64,000 nt of DNA. It comes from Pacificibacter marinus. Lineage in GTDB: Bacteria > Pseudomonadota > Alphaproteobacteria > Rhodobacterales > Rhodobacteraceae. A program made the position numbers and the translations under genes. The DNA lies in assembly GCF_018860665.1 (NCBI RefSeq), contig NZ_JAHKPK010000025.1, forward strand, positions 100,279 to 164,278, read 5' to 3'. Below, piece after piece: positions 16,265 to 23,749 of this stretch (position 1 is its first letter; each line of letters starts with the position of its first letter). The notes below the pieces were generated by a model. The model was not told where the DNA came from. It saw only the letters and a list, made by a program, of their open reading frames with translations, and searched no databases.

Positions 16265-16726
16265 ATGACTAAGATGTTCGCTCTCACTGCCGCTGCCCTT
16301 TTAGCCACGACATCTGCCTATGCAGGTGACGCCGTCAAAGGCGAAAAAGATATGAAAAAATGTAAAGCCTGTCACACGGTCGAAAATGGCGATGACGTGA
16401 TTTTCAAAGGCGGCAAAACCGGTCCGAACCTTTATGGCGTGATCGGGCGTACAGCTGGAACAGAAGAAAGCTTTACAAAATACGGTGACGACTTGGTTGC
16501 GGTCGGTGCGGCAGGTCTGGTTTGGACCGAAGAGCTTTTGGTTGAATATGTGCAAGATCCAAAAAAATTCTTGAGCGCGCAGCTTGATACGGCGGCAAAA
16601 TCCAAAATGTCGTTCAAACTCAAAGACGCCTCAGACGTTGCCGCTTACTTGGCGTCCGTTGGACCCGCTGTCGAAGAGATGCCAGTGGAAGACATGCCAA
16701 CAGAAGACGCGGCCCCTGCCGAGTAA
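16265..16726 (+). CDS. cycA: Cytochrome c2 (soluble c-type cytochrome)
   Basis: 153 residues from the ATG at 16265; an upstream frame from 16070 overlaps lipB and is not used. Signal peptide (1-20), heme site CKACH (33-37), GPNLYGVIGR and a KMSFKL methionine ligand match Rhodobacter cytochrome c2. An acidic tail of about 20 residues (EEMPVEDMPTEDAAPAE) extends beyond the standard fold. It shuttles electrons in the periplasm from the bc1 complex, and probably from the sox system, to terminal oxidase. The aa3 oxidase gene ctaD follows. Confidence 0.85.
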   Translation: MTKMFALTAAALLATTSAYAGDAVKGEKDMKKCKACHTVENGDDVIFKGGKTGPNLYGVIGRTAGTEESFTKYGDDLVAVGAAGLVWTEELLVEYVQDPKKFLSAQLDTAAKSKMSFKLKDASDVAAYLASVGPAVEEMPVEDMPTEDAAPAE

Positions 16727-16751
16727 GAAGGCCTCACACAGATAGATTTTG

Positions 16752-16781
16752 AAACGCTGCCCTTCGGGGCGGCGTTTTTTT
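16752..16781 (+). terminator. Terminator after cytochrome c2
   Basis: 11-bp stem (16752-16762 with 16767-16777, one T-G) closed by a TTCG tetraloop and followed by a run of T. Confidence 0.9.
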
Positions 16782-17087
16782 ATGGCGCATCGATTCCCCG
16801 AATGCTTGCGCATAGCGCTATGTCCCCCCAAGACACCACGGCACAAACCACCAGATCACAGCCCTCTATCGAAAGCCATGCCCCTCGCAACACGCGTCGA
16901 ATCCCCGTGAGGCGGCAGCCGGTATCAAAATTCAAGCCACATGAGACACTTTTTCACCCCATGGGGCGCGTTGACACATTGCCCCAGCGATATATTGCCT
17001 TTAAGACCATACGCAATTCCGTGTGGTGACTCTGTTTGGTTGCAGCGCGGATTAACGCATAGCTTAAGCATAAATCGGGAGGACCGC
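16782..17087 (+). promoter_or_regulatory. ctaD upstream region with weak promoter candidate
   Basis: 306 bp without a gene. TTGACA at 16971-16976 is a good -35 box, but the nearest -10 candidates are TATATT at 14 bp or TATTGC at 16 bp spacing, so it is uncertain. The rest shows nothing recognised. Confidence 0.35.
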
Positions 17088-18779
17088 ATGGCAGACGCAG
17101 CCATTCACGGCCACGAACATGAAGACAACCGCGACTTCTTTACGCGCTGGTTCATGTCAACGAACCACAAGGATATCGGCATCCTTTACCTCATCACCGC
17201 TGCGGTGGTGGGCTTTATCTCTGTCGCCCTCACAGTTTACATGCGCCTTGAGCTCATGGAACCGGGTGTGCAATTCATGTGTCTTGATGAGGCCGGCAAC
17301 GCAGCCGCGCGCCTGATCTCTGGCTTTGGCGGCGACGAATGTGCGCCAAACGGGCACCTTTGGAACGTTATGATCACCTACCACGGTGTTTTGATGATGT
17401 TCTTTGTGGTTATTCCAGCGCTCTTTGGCGGTTTCGGTAACTACTTTATGCCGCTGCAAATCGGCGCGCCGGACATGGCCTTCCCACGCTTGAACAACCT
17501 GTCTTACTGGATGTACGTTTGTGGTGTTGCTTTGGGCATCGCGTCCTTGTTCGCCCCTGGCGGCAATGGTCAAGCGGGCTCCGGCGTTGGTTGGGTTCTC
17601 TACCCACCTTTGTCCACCTCTGAAGCGGGCTATTCCATGGATCTCGCGATCTTTGCGGTCCACGTTTCAGGTGCCTCGTCCATCCTTGGCGCGATCAACA
17701 TGATCACGACATTCATGAACATGCGCACACCAGGCATGACATTGTTCAAGGTTCCATTGTTTGCTTGGTCGATCTTTGTGACCTCTTGGTTGATCCTTTT
17801 GTCTTTGCCTGTTTTGGCGGGCGCGATCACCATGTTGCTGACAGACCGCAACTTTGGCACATCCTTCTTCCAACCTGGCGGCGGCGGCGACCCGATTTTG
17901 TACCAACACATCCTGTGGTTCTTCGGACACCCAGAAGTGTACATCATCATTTTGCCCGGCTTTGGCTTGATCTCTCACATCATCGCAACCTTTGCCCGCA
18001 AACCCGTGTTCGGCTACTTGCCGATGGTTTGGGCGCTGATCGCGATTGGTGGTCTTGGCTTTGTTGTGTGGGCGCACCACATGTACACAGTCGGCATGTC
18101 GCTCAGCCAACAGACATACTTCATGATGGCAACCATGGTTATCGCCGTGCCAACAGGGGTTAAAATCTTCTCTTGGATCGCCACCATGTGGGGCGGGTCG
18201 ATCGAATTCAAAGCGCCTATGGTTTGGGCTTTTGGCTTCCTCTTCCTCTTCACCGTTGGCGGCGTGACAGGCATTATCTTGTCCCAAGCGGGCGTGGACC
18301 GTGCTTACCATGATACATACTACGTTGTGGCGCACTTCCACTACGTGATGTCCTTGGGTGCGATCTTCTCGATCTTTGCCGGTATCTACTTTTACTTCGG
18401 TAAAATGTCTGGCCGTCACTACCCTGAATGGGCTGCACATCTGCACTTCTGGATGATGTTCATCGGCGCAAACTTGACCTTCTTCCCACAACACTTCTTG
18501 GGTCGCCAAGGCATGCCACGTCGCTACATCGATTACCCAGAAGCCTTCTCGCTTTGGAACAAAGTCTCTTCTTACGGTGCATTCTTGTCCTTTGCGTCAT
18601 TCATCTTCTTTATCGGCATCGTGATCTACTCCCTTAAATGGGGCAAACGCGTCACCGAAAACAATTACTGGAATGAATACGCAGATACACTCGAATGGAC
18701 CCTACCGTGCCCACCACCTGAGCACACATTCGAGACCCTGCCAAAACAAGAAGACTGGGACAAAGCGCCAGCGCACTAA
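17088..18779 (+). CDS. ctaD: Cytochrome c oxidase subunit I, aa3 type
   Basis: 563 residues from the ATG at 17088 behind GGGAGGA; longer in-frame starts lack family similarity. Twelve membrane segments. Heme and copper ligands are visible: the heme a histidine in [12 protein letters not shown], the CuB/Tyr motif [17 protein letters not shown] with two CuB histidines, and [13 protein letters not shown] with heme a3 and heme a ligands. The FGHPEVY tyrosine places it in the A family. It is the catalytic subunit reducing oxygen to water in the inner membrane. Other cta genes are not adjacent, which is usual in Rhodobacterales. Confidence 0.97.
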   Translation: MADAAIHGHEHEDNRDFFTRWFMSTNHKDIGILYLITAAVVGFISVALTVYMRLELMEPGVQFMCLDEAGNAAARLISGFGGDECAPNGHLWNVMITYHGVLMMFFVVIPALFGGFGNYFMPLQIGAPDMAFPRLNNLSYWMYVCGVALGIASLFAPGGNGQAGSGVGWVLYPPLSTSEAGYSMDLAIFAVHVSGASSILGAINMITTFMNMRTPGMTLFKVPLFAWSIFVTSWLILLSLPVLAGAITMLLTDRNFGTSFFQPGGGGDPILYQHILWFFGHPEVYIIILPGFGLISHIIATFARKPVFGYLPMVWALIAIGGLGFVVWAHHMYTVGMSLSQQTYFMMATMVIAVPTGVKIFSWIATMWGGSIEFKAPMVWAFGFLFLFTVGGVTGIILSQAGVDRAYHDTYYVVAHFHYVMSLGAIFSIFAGIYFYFGKMSGRHYPEWAAHLHFWMMFIGANLTFFPQHFLGRQGMPRRYIDYPEAFSLWNKVSSYGAFLSFASFIFFIGIVIYSLKWGKRVTENNYWNEYADTLEWTLPCPPPEHTFETLPKQEDWDKAPAH

Positions 18780-18797
18780 TCCCTCTTTGATCTAAAC

Positions 18798-18827
18798 AAA
18801 GGCCCCGCAGATGTTGCGGGGCCTTTT
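18798..18827 (+). terminator. Terminator after ctaD
   Basis: Perfect 12-bp stem (18798-18809 with 18815-18826), 5-nt loop, ending in TTTT. It is symmetric and may also serve the convergent MerR gene. Confidence 0.9.
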
Positions 18828-18864
18828 GTCTTTATGGGTCACAGGTGTTGGTTCAGCTTAACAG

Positions 18865-19284
18865 TTACTCGTGATCCGTCACGCAAGCCCCATGATCCCC
18901 TAAACTGCTCAGCACATAACAGTCTCCAGTCGTCCCCTGCCCTGTGCAACCGTCCGATATCCGCGTCAGCTCTTGCTCCAACCTTTGCAATCGCACGATC
19001 TTGTCTTTCACCAATTGCCGTTGCGCTCGCGCCAATTCACCTGCCTCTGCACAAGACCTATCGGGGTGCTCTTGCAACGCGATCAAGTTCGCGATGCCAT
19101 CCAACGAGAACCCAAGCTGACGCGCATGTTTCACGAACGCCAACCGTTCCAAATCACTGTCCCGATAGCGCCGCTGATTACCCGCACTACGTTCGGCCTC
19201 ATTCAAAATTCCGATCTCTTCGTAATAGCGAATGGTTGGGACTTTGACCCCAGAGCGTTTGGACAGCATTCCGATAGACAACAT
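18865..19284 (-). CDS. MerR-family heavy-metal-responsive regulator (ZntR/CadR/PbrR-like)
   Basis: 139 residues. The N-terminal MerR helix-turn-helix (1-70, GVKVPTIRYYEEIG) is followed by a coiled coil and a metal loop. Cysteines C78, C113 and C122 align with the Zn/Cd/Pb site of ZntR and CadR (C79, C114, C124); C134 lies in the tail. It is divergent from a cation efflux gene, and the dyad between them has MerR geometry. This predicts Zn, Cd or Pb induction of the transporter. The exact metal cannot be told from sequence. Confidence 0.88.
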   Translation of the reverse strand: MLSIGMLSKRSGVKVPTIRYYEEIGILNEAERSAGNQRRYRDSDLERLAFVKHARQLGFSLDGIANLIALQEHPDRSCAEAGELARAQRQLVKDKIVRLQRLEQELTRISDGCTGQGTTGDCYVLSSLGDHGACVTDHE

Positions 19285-19293
19285 AAAAACCTC

Positions 19294-19324
19294 TTGAACC
19301 TCTAGTCACTAGAGAGATTAGACA
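19294..19324 (+). promoter_or_regulatory. MerR-type promoter/operator with 19-bp spacer
   Basis: TTGAAC (-35) and TAGACA (-10) are separated by 19 bp that contain the palindrome CTCTAGT-C-ACTAGAG (19300-19314). The over-long spacer with an embedded dyad is the hallmark of promoters untwisted by activated MerR proteins, and the sequence resembles CadR/PbrR sites. It faces the CDF gene. Confidence 0.8.
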
Positions 19325-19354
19325 TACTGCAGACAAAAGAAAAGGACGACTCAC

Positions 19355-19975
19355 ATGTCTGCATGTTGCGATAACAAGGCCAAATTTGATGGGCTATCAA
19401 AAGATTACAAACGCCGCCTTTGGGCCGTCGTGGCCATAAACGCTGTGATGTTCGGTGTTGAAATGAGCGCAGGGCAAGCTGCCGGATCACAAGCCTTACA
19501 AGCCGATGCTTTGGATTTTCTTGCAGATGCCGCCACATATGGGCTATCTTTGGCGGTGATCGGCGCGGCAATTTCGGTGCGCGCTTGGGCTGCTTTTGCT
19601 AAAGGGATCAGCCTGTTATTGATGGGGATTTGGGTGTTCTCTATGACGGCCTATCAATTTCTTTTCTTAGAGCTGCCCATGGCCCCGCTGATGGGAAGTA
19701 TCGGCTTCTTAGCGCTCGCAGCCAATCTGGTCAGCGTTATGCTTTTGGTGAAATACAAAGACGGCGACGCCAATGTGCGCTCTGTTTGGCTGTGTTCGCG
19801 CAACGACGCCATCGGTAATATCGCAGTGATGATTGCAGCTGCGGCGGTCTGGATCACCCAAACTGCATGGCCTGATTTGGTCGTCGCCCTGTTGATGGCA
19901 GGGTTATTTCTGTCATCTGCGTGGCAAATTCTGCATCAATCAGTTACCGAATTACGGCAGCACCGGCATAGCTAA
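19355..19975 (+). CDS. Cation diffusion facilitator (CDF) metal-efflux protein, short form
   Basis: 206 residues with about six membrane segments. The CDF metal site is seen as QADALDFLADA (in place of HxxxD, position 1 varies) and RNDAIGN. The C-terminal cytoplasmic dimerisation domain is missing, so the gene encodes a membrane-domain-only CDF. MSACCDN at the start gives a possible metal-binding N-terminus. Its promoter has MerR geometry, and the neighbour is a ZntR/CadR-like regulator. Proton-coupled Zn/Cd export is the likely role. Confidence 0.82.
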   Translation: MSACCDNKAKFDGLSKDYKRRLWAVVAINAVMFGVEMSAGQAAGSQALQADALDFLADAATYGLSLAVIGAAISVRAWAAFAKGISLLLMGIWVFSMTAYQFLFLELPMAPLMGSIGFLALAANLVSVMLLVKYKDGDANVRSVWLCSRNDAIGNIAVMIAAAAVWITQTAWPDLVVALLMAGLFLSSAWQILHQSVTELRQHRHS

Positions 19976-19987
19976 AACTTGCACAGG

Positions 19988-20011
19988 GCCTCACAACGAT
20001 GTGGGGCTTTT
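19988..20011 (+). terminator. Terminator after the CDF gene
   Basis: 7-bp stem GCCTCAC/GTGGGGC (one T-G), 6-nt loop, followed by TTTT. Confidence 0.65.
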
Positions 20012-20067
20012 CATTCACGATAAAACCGATACAACCATAAGTAACACGAGGAACGTCGAAAACAGTT

Positions 20068-20757
20068 ATGCTCACACCATTTGGCACCAATATTTGGATC
20101 GCAAAAGGGCCAGTTCTGTCAACGGCAGGGTTTAAATACCCGACACGCTGCGCCATTGTCCGGCTTAGTGACGGCAACTTGGTGATTTGGTCGCCAGTCA
20201 CTTTAACGCCGGACCTTAAAGAAGCCGTAGATGCCCTTGGTCCTGTTAAAGCCTTGATTGCACCGAATTCGTTTCATCACGTGTTCTTCAAAGATTGGGC
20301 TCTCGCTTACCCATCAGCCAAATGTTTTGCTGCTCCGCGTCTTGAGAAAAAACGCTCAGACATCAATTTCGATGCAACCCTGACCGATGCCCCTGATGTG
20401 ATCTGGATGGGTGAGCTGGCGCAGGTGATTATGCGCGGCAATATGGTGACCGACGAAGTGGTATTTTTTCACAAGGCCAGCGGCACAGTGTTGTTCACCG
20501 ATATTTTGCAACAGTTCGACAAAGGCTGGTTCACCGGATGGCGTGCCATCGTCGCGCGATTGGATTTGATGGAAGGCACAGAACCCCAAGTGCCACGCAA
20601 ATTTCGCTTGGCGTTTCGGGATCGCGACGCGGCCAGAGCGGCTGTGAAAACCATTCTTGGTTGGCCCGCCACGCAGGTGCTTATGGCACATGGGCGCCCT
20701 GTAACCAAAGACGCAAACCGCTTTCTGAAACGCGCTTTCGCTTGGCTTATGGCCTAG
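20068..20757 (+). CDS. DUF4336 domain protein (metallo-beta-lactamase-like fold)
   Basis: 229 residues matching DUF4336: MLTPFGTNIWIAKGPV at the start, VIWSPVTLTPDLKEAV, IAPNSFHHVFFKDW and a C-terminal QVLMAHGRPVTKD. The family is related to metallo-beta-lactamases but the zinc motif HxHxDH is reduced to the single HH. No function is established. The ribosome site is weak; the N-terminus still fits the family. It is probably co-transcribed with the DUF2244 gene 22 bp downstream. Confidence 0.75.
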   Translation: MLTPFGTNIWIAKGPVLSTAGFKYPTRCAIVRLSDGNLVIWSPVTLTPDLKEAVDALGPVKALIAPNSFHHVFFKDWALAYPSAKCFAAPRLEKKRSDINFDATLTDAPDVIWMGELAQVIMRGNMVTDEVVFFHKASGTVLFTDILQQFDKGWFTGWRAIVARLDLMEGTEPQVPRKFRLAFRDRDAARAAVKTILGWPATQVLMAHGRPVTKDANRFLKRAFAWLMA

Positions 20758-20779
20758 TCAGGACCGTGGACAAAATCAT

Positions 20780-21316
20780 ATGCCTTATGAATGGACACCA
20801 GATCATCAAACGCTCGGGACTTTGCCTGATCAAGCCACGACTGAGCCATTGATACGTTTGGATATTTGGCCACATCGTTCCATGCCAAACGCAGGCTTCA
20901 AAGCCGCCATTTGGGTGATGTTCTTGGCGGGTTGTTTGCCTGTACTTGCGTTTATCGGCACAGCGGCGTTTTGGGTCTTATTGGCGGGCCTCCTGATCAC
21001 ACTGGCTGCTCTATGGACGGCTTTGCGCCTTTCAGATCGCGAACGCCTGCGCGAAGAGCTGTTGATCTGGCCTGACAAGGTGATCTTGACCCATTGGACA
21101 ACAAAGAACTTGCGCAAAGAGTGGCAAGCCAATCCCTATTGGATCAAACTACATCTGCGCGCAGAGGGCGGTCCCGTCAACCAATATTTGACCCTATACA
21201 GCAGCACGACAGACAAGGGGCGCGCCGTCGAATTGGCCGCATTTTTATCACCAGAAGAGCGCCAAACCCTGCACCAGAATTTGACCTATGTCTTGAGCCA
21301 ACTCAAATCCAGGTAG
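20780..21316 (+). CDS. DUF2244 membrane protein
   Basis: 178 residues. Two membrane segments (about 40-80, VMFLAGCLPVLAFIGTAAFWVLLAGLL is broken by a short turn) lie between an N-terminal cytosolic strand and a C-terminal soluble domain with EELLIWPDKVILTHW and WQANPYWIKLHL. DUF2244 is widespread in alphaproteobacteria, often near respiratory oxidase genes. Its role is not known. Confidence 0.75.
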   Translation: MPYEWTPDHQTLGTLPDQATTEPLIRLDIWPHRSMPNAGFKAAIWVMFLAGCLPVLAFIGTAAFWVLLAGLLITLAALWTALRLSDRERLREELLIWPDKVILTHWTTKNLRKEWQANPYWIKLHLRAEGGPVNQYLTLYSSTTDKGRAVELAAFLSPEERQTLHQNLTYVLSQLKSR

Positions 21317-21340
21317 GGCATAATCCGACCTTATGATTGC

Positions 21341-21598
21341 CTATGCCGCCTCAGACTGTTCCGCGTGAATCATCGCCATTTCAGCCAGTTCATCTGCGGT
21401 CAAATGGTCAAACATTTGGCGTGGCAATCCCTCCAATCGTTGCGGGGTCTCAGCATCTATTTTAGCCAAATACGCAACTTCTGCAGCCTGGCGGGTTTCA
21501 AGCAAAGATGAAATCAAACGTGTCGTCACAGAATCCTCCCAAATCAAATGCAGGGCCAAAACATAAGCCCCCAATTCGATTGAGGATGTCCGAGACAT
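21341..21598 (-). CDS. Small hypothetical protein
   Basis: 85 residues from ATG 21598; a TTG at 21613 would add five. It is mostly helical and acidic at the C-terminus (TADELAEMAMIHAEQSEAA). No domain recognised. It converges on DUF2244 and is followed upstream by a terminator hairpin, so it has its own promoter. Codon use resembles its neighbours. Confidence 0.5.
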   Translation of the reverse strand: MSRTSSIELGAYVLALHLIWEDSVTTRLISSLLETRQAAEVAYLAKIDAETPQRLEGLPRQMFDHLTADELAEMAMIHAEQSEAA

Positions 21599-21650
21599 CT
21601 TAATAAACCGCAAATATAAAAAAGACGCTCCTGATGAGGCGGCAAACGCA

Positions 21651-21679
21651 AAAGACCGCCGAAGCTCGGCGGTCTTTTC
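21651..21679 (-). terminator. Terminator after yqeY
   Basis: Perfect 13-bp stem (21651-21663 with 21667-21679) with a 3-nt loop and T run. It lies 50 nt after the yqeY stop. Confidence 0.88.
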
Positions 21680-21729
21680 AATTTGTCATTTATCTAAGCA
21701 AAGCGCACTCAAAAGCGCATTTTTGCGAA

Positions 21730-22188
21730 TTAAGCCAATTTTTCTTTCACGCGCGGCCCAACAGCACCAAAATCAATCTGACCGGTGTACTTGCTTTTCA
21801 GCGCGCCCATCACCTTGCCCATGTCGCGGATCGACTCAGCACCAGAGGTCGAAATCGCATCATCGATCGCTTGTGAAACCTCAGCATCGGTCAATTGACG
21901 TGGCAAAAAATCACCAATCACGATGATCTCAGCGCGTTCTTTTTCGGCCATTTCAATGCGGCCGCCTTCGTCAAATGCGCGAGCGCTTTCTTTGCGCTGC
22001 TTGACCATTTTCTCAAGAATACCAAGGACATCTGCATCAGATACCCCTGCATCATTGCCTTCACTGCGCAGCGCGATATCGCGATCTTTGATCGCAGCGC
22101 TGATCAACCGCAATGTCGACAGGCGTGCTGCGTCTTTGTCTTTCATAGCCGCCTTTAAAGCCGTGCTAAGTCGCGTTCTTATATCCAT
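21730..22188 (-). CDS. GatB/YqeY domain protein
   Basis: 152 residues from ATG 22188 behind GGGATGAG; the frame is open further to 22254 without homology. The single YqeY domain resembles the tail domain of the tRNA amidotransferase subunit GatB, with KSKYTGQIDFGAVGPRVKEKLA at the end. The MDIRTRLSTALKAAMKDKD start is typical. Proteins of this family may associate with tRNA or aminoacyl-tRNA metabolism; the function is not established. It is divergent from carA. Confidence 0.88.
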   Translation of the reverse strand: MDIRTRLSTALKAAMKDKDAARLSTLRLISAAIKDRDIALRSEGNDAGVSDADVLGILEKMVKQRKESARAFDEGGRIEMAEKERAEIIVIGDFLPRQLTDAEVSQAIDDAISTSGAESIRDMGKVMGALKSKYTGQIDFGAVGPRVKEKLA

Positions 22189-22323
22189 TGGTGTCTCATC
22201 CCCTGAGCCATTGCAAGTCCTCACCCTACCCAAAAGAGCGGCAATTAACAACATCTTAACTCAAAGGGTAACCCATTGAAAAATATAGACAACAGAAACT
22301 TCACGGAAAATAGCAACACGCGC

Positions 22324-22352
22324 TTGACGCCCCCCGCTGCTTTCCTTAGTTT
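22324..22352 (+). promoter_or_regulatory. Candidate carA promoter
   Basis: TTGACG-N17-TAGTTT (22324-22329 and 22347-22352), about 37 bp before the carA start. Spacing is ideal, and the -10 is only a partial match. Confidence 0.4.
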
Positions 22353-22388
22353 CCCGACAATTTTGGGCCTTTTAAGGGGAGTCGTGCC

Positions 22389-23552
22389 ATGACCACCGTA
22401 CACTCAACTGCGAAACCGACAGCATGCTTGGCGCTTGCAGACGGCACTGTTTTCTACGGCAAAGGGTTCGGGGCCACAGGCACCACCACCGCCGAGTTGT
22501 GTTTCAACACCGCCATGACCGGCTATCAAGAAATCATGACAGACCCGTCTTACGCGGGTCAAGTCGTGACTTTTACGTTTCCACATATCGGCAACACCGG
22601 TGTAAACGCGGAAGATGACGAAACGTCCGATCCCGTCGCTGCAGGCATGGTGGTCAAATGGGACCCCACAGACCCATCGAATTGGCGCACAGAAAACGAG
22701 CTAAGCCCATGGTTGTCTGCACGCGGACGTATCGGCATGGGCGGCATTGACACCCGCCGGCTGACCCGCGCGATCCGCCAACAAGGTGCACCGCACGTCG
22801 CCATGGCCCACGATCCTGAAGGCAACTTTGACATCGCAGCACTGGTACAAATGGCGCGTGATTTCAAAGGGTTGGAGGGCACCGATTTGGCCAAAGACGT
22901 CACTTGCAAACAATCCTATGTATGGGACGAAATGCGGTGGGCTTGGCCTGATGGTTTCCCAAAACGCACCAGCAAAGGCTTTAAGGTCGTGGCCATCGAT
23001 TTTGGGGCCAAACGCAATATTCTACGCTGCCTCGCCTCTGCCGGTTGCGATGTCACCGTCCTACCGGCCTCTGCCACGGCAGAAGAGGTGCTTGCACACG
23101 CGCCAGACGGCGTTTTCTTGTCCAATGGCCCCGGTGACCCTGCAGCGACCGGCGTCTATGCCGTTCCGATGATCAAAGCTGTCTTGGCCGCTGATATCCC
23201 TGTGTTTGGCATCTGTCTTGGTCACCAAATGCTGGCATTGGCGCTTGGGGCCAAAACCGTCAAGATGAATCACGGCCACCACGGTGCAAACCACCCTGTA
23301 AAAGATAAAGACACAGGCAAGGTTGAAATCACATCAATGAACCACGGTTTTGCTGTGGATGCGCAAACATTGCCCGCAGGTGTTGTCGAAACACATGTCT
23401 CATTGTTTGATGGGTCTAACTGTGGGATCAAGGTTTCTGGAAAACCTGTATTTTCAGTTCAGTACCACCCAGAGGCCTCCCCTGGTCCGATGGACAGCTA
23501 CTACCTGTTTGAACGCTTTGCAGAGGCTATGACAGCCCGCGCGGCAGCTTAA
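22389..23552 (+). CDS. carA: Carbamoyl-phosphate synthase small (glutaminase) subunit
   Basis: 387 residues, standard length. The N-terminal CPSase small-chain domain (about 10-145, MTGYQEIMTDPSYAGQ) is followed by a class I glutamine amidotransferase domain with the nucleophile C276 in FGICLGHQM, SNGPGDP and the His-Glu pair in VQYHPEASPGP. It supplies ammonia to CarB for carbamoyl phosphate, the precursor of arginine and pyrimidines. carB is not adjacent. AAGGGGAG precedes the ATG. Confidence 0.97.
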   Translation: MTTVHSTAKPTACLALADGTVFYGKGFGATGTTTAELCFNTAMTGYQEIMTDPSYAGQVVTFTFPHIGNTGVNAEDDETSDPVAAGMVVKWDPTDPSNWRTENELSPWLSARGRIGMGGIDTRRLTRAIRQQGAPHVAMAHDPEGNFDIAALVQMARDFKGLEGTDLAKDVTCKQSYVWDEMRWAWPDGFPKRTSKGFKVVAIDFGAKRNILRCLASAGCDVTVLPASATAEEVLAHAPDGVFLSNGPGDPAATGVYAVPMIKAVLAADIPVFGICLGHQMLALALGAKTVKMNHGHHGANHPVKDKDTGKVEITSMNHGFAVDAQTLPAGVVETHVSLFDGSNCGIKVSGKPVFSVQYHPEASPGPMDSYYLFERFAEAMTARAAA

Positions 23553-23573
23553 ACCACTGATTATATTTCGATG

Positions 23574-23600
23574 AAGCCGGCTTTCTAAGTCGGCTTTTTT
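23574..23600 (+). terminator. Terminator after carA
   Basis: Stem AAGCCGGCTT/AAGTCGGCTT (one G-T) around the triloop TCT, then TTTTTT, 20 nt after the carA stop. Confidence 0.85.
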
Positions 23601-23660
23601 CGTAAAACATGCGAAACAATCCATATCTATCGCAGTTTAGGAACCATCTCCTCACCAAAC

Positions 23661-23690
23661 ATGGTTAATAATTAACGGGCCATTAACCAT
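23661..23690. promoter_or_regulatory. CtrA box and larger palindrome upstream of the glycosyltransferase gene
   Basis: TTAA-N7-TTAA (23672-23675, 23683-23686) is a perfect full CtrA site. It lies inside the inverted repeat ATGGTTAAT/ATTAACCAT (23661-23669, 23682-23690). The box is 63 bp before the start at 23750, so CtrA probably regulates this gene. Confidence 0.65.
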
Positions 23691-23749
23691 CTTAGGTCAT
23701 CCTAGCGTAGGGACAAAATCCCTCGCTCGGACTGGATTTTTGGTGGGAC

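Noticed and set aside
17667-18509. 280-codon frame antisense to ctaD
   Set aside because: A shadow of a strongly conserved gene; His/Asp-rich composition results from reverse codons.
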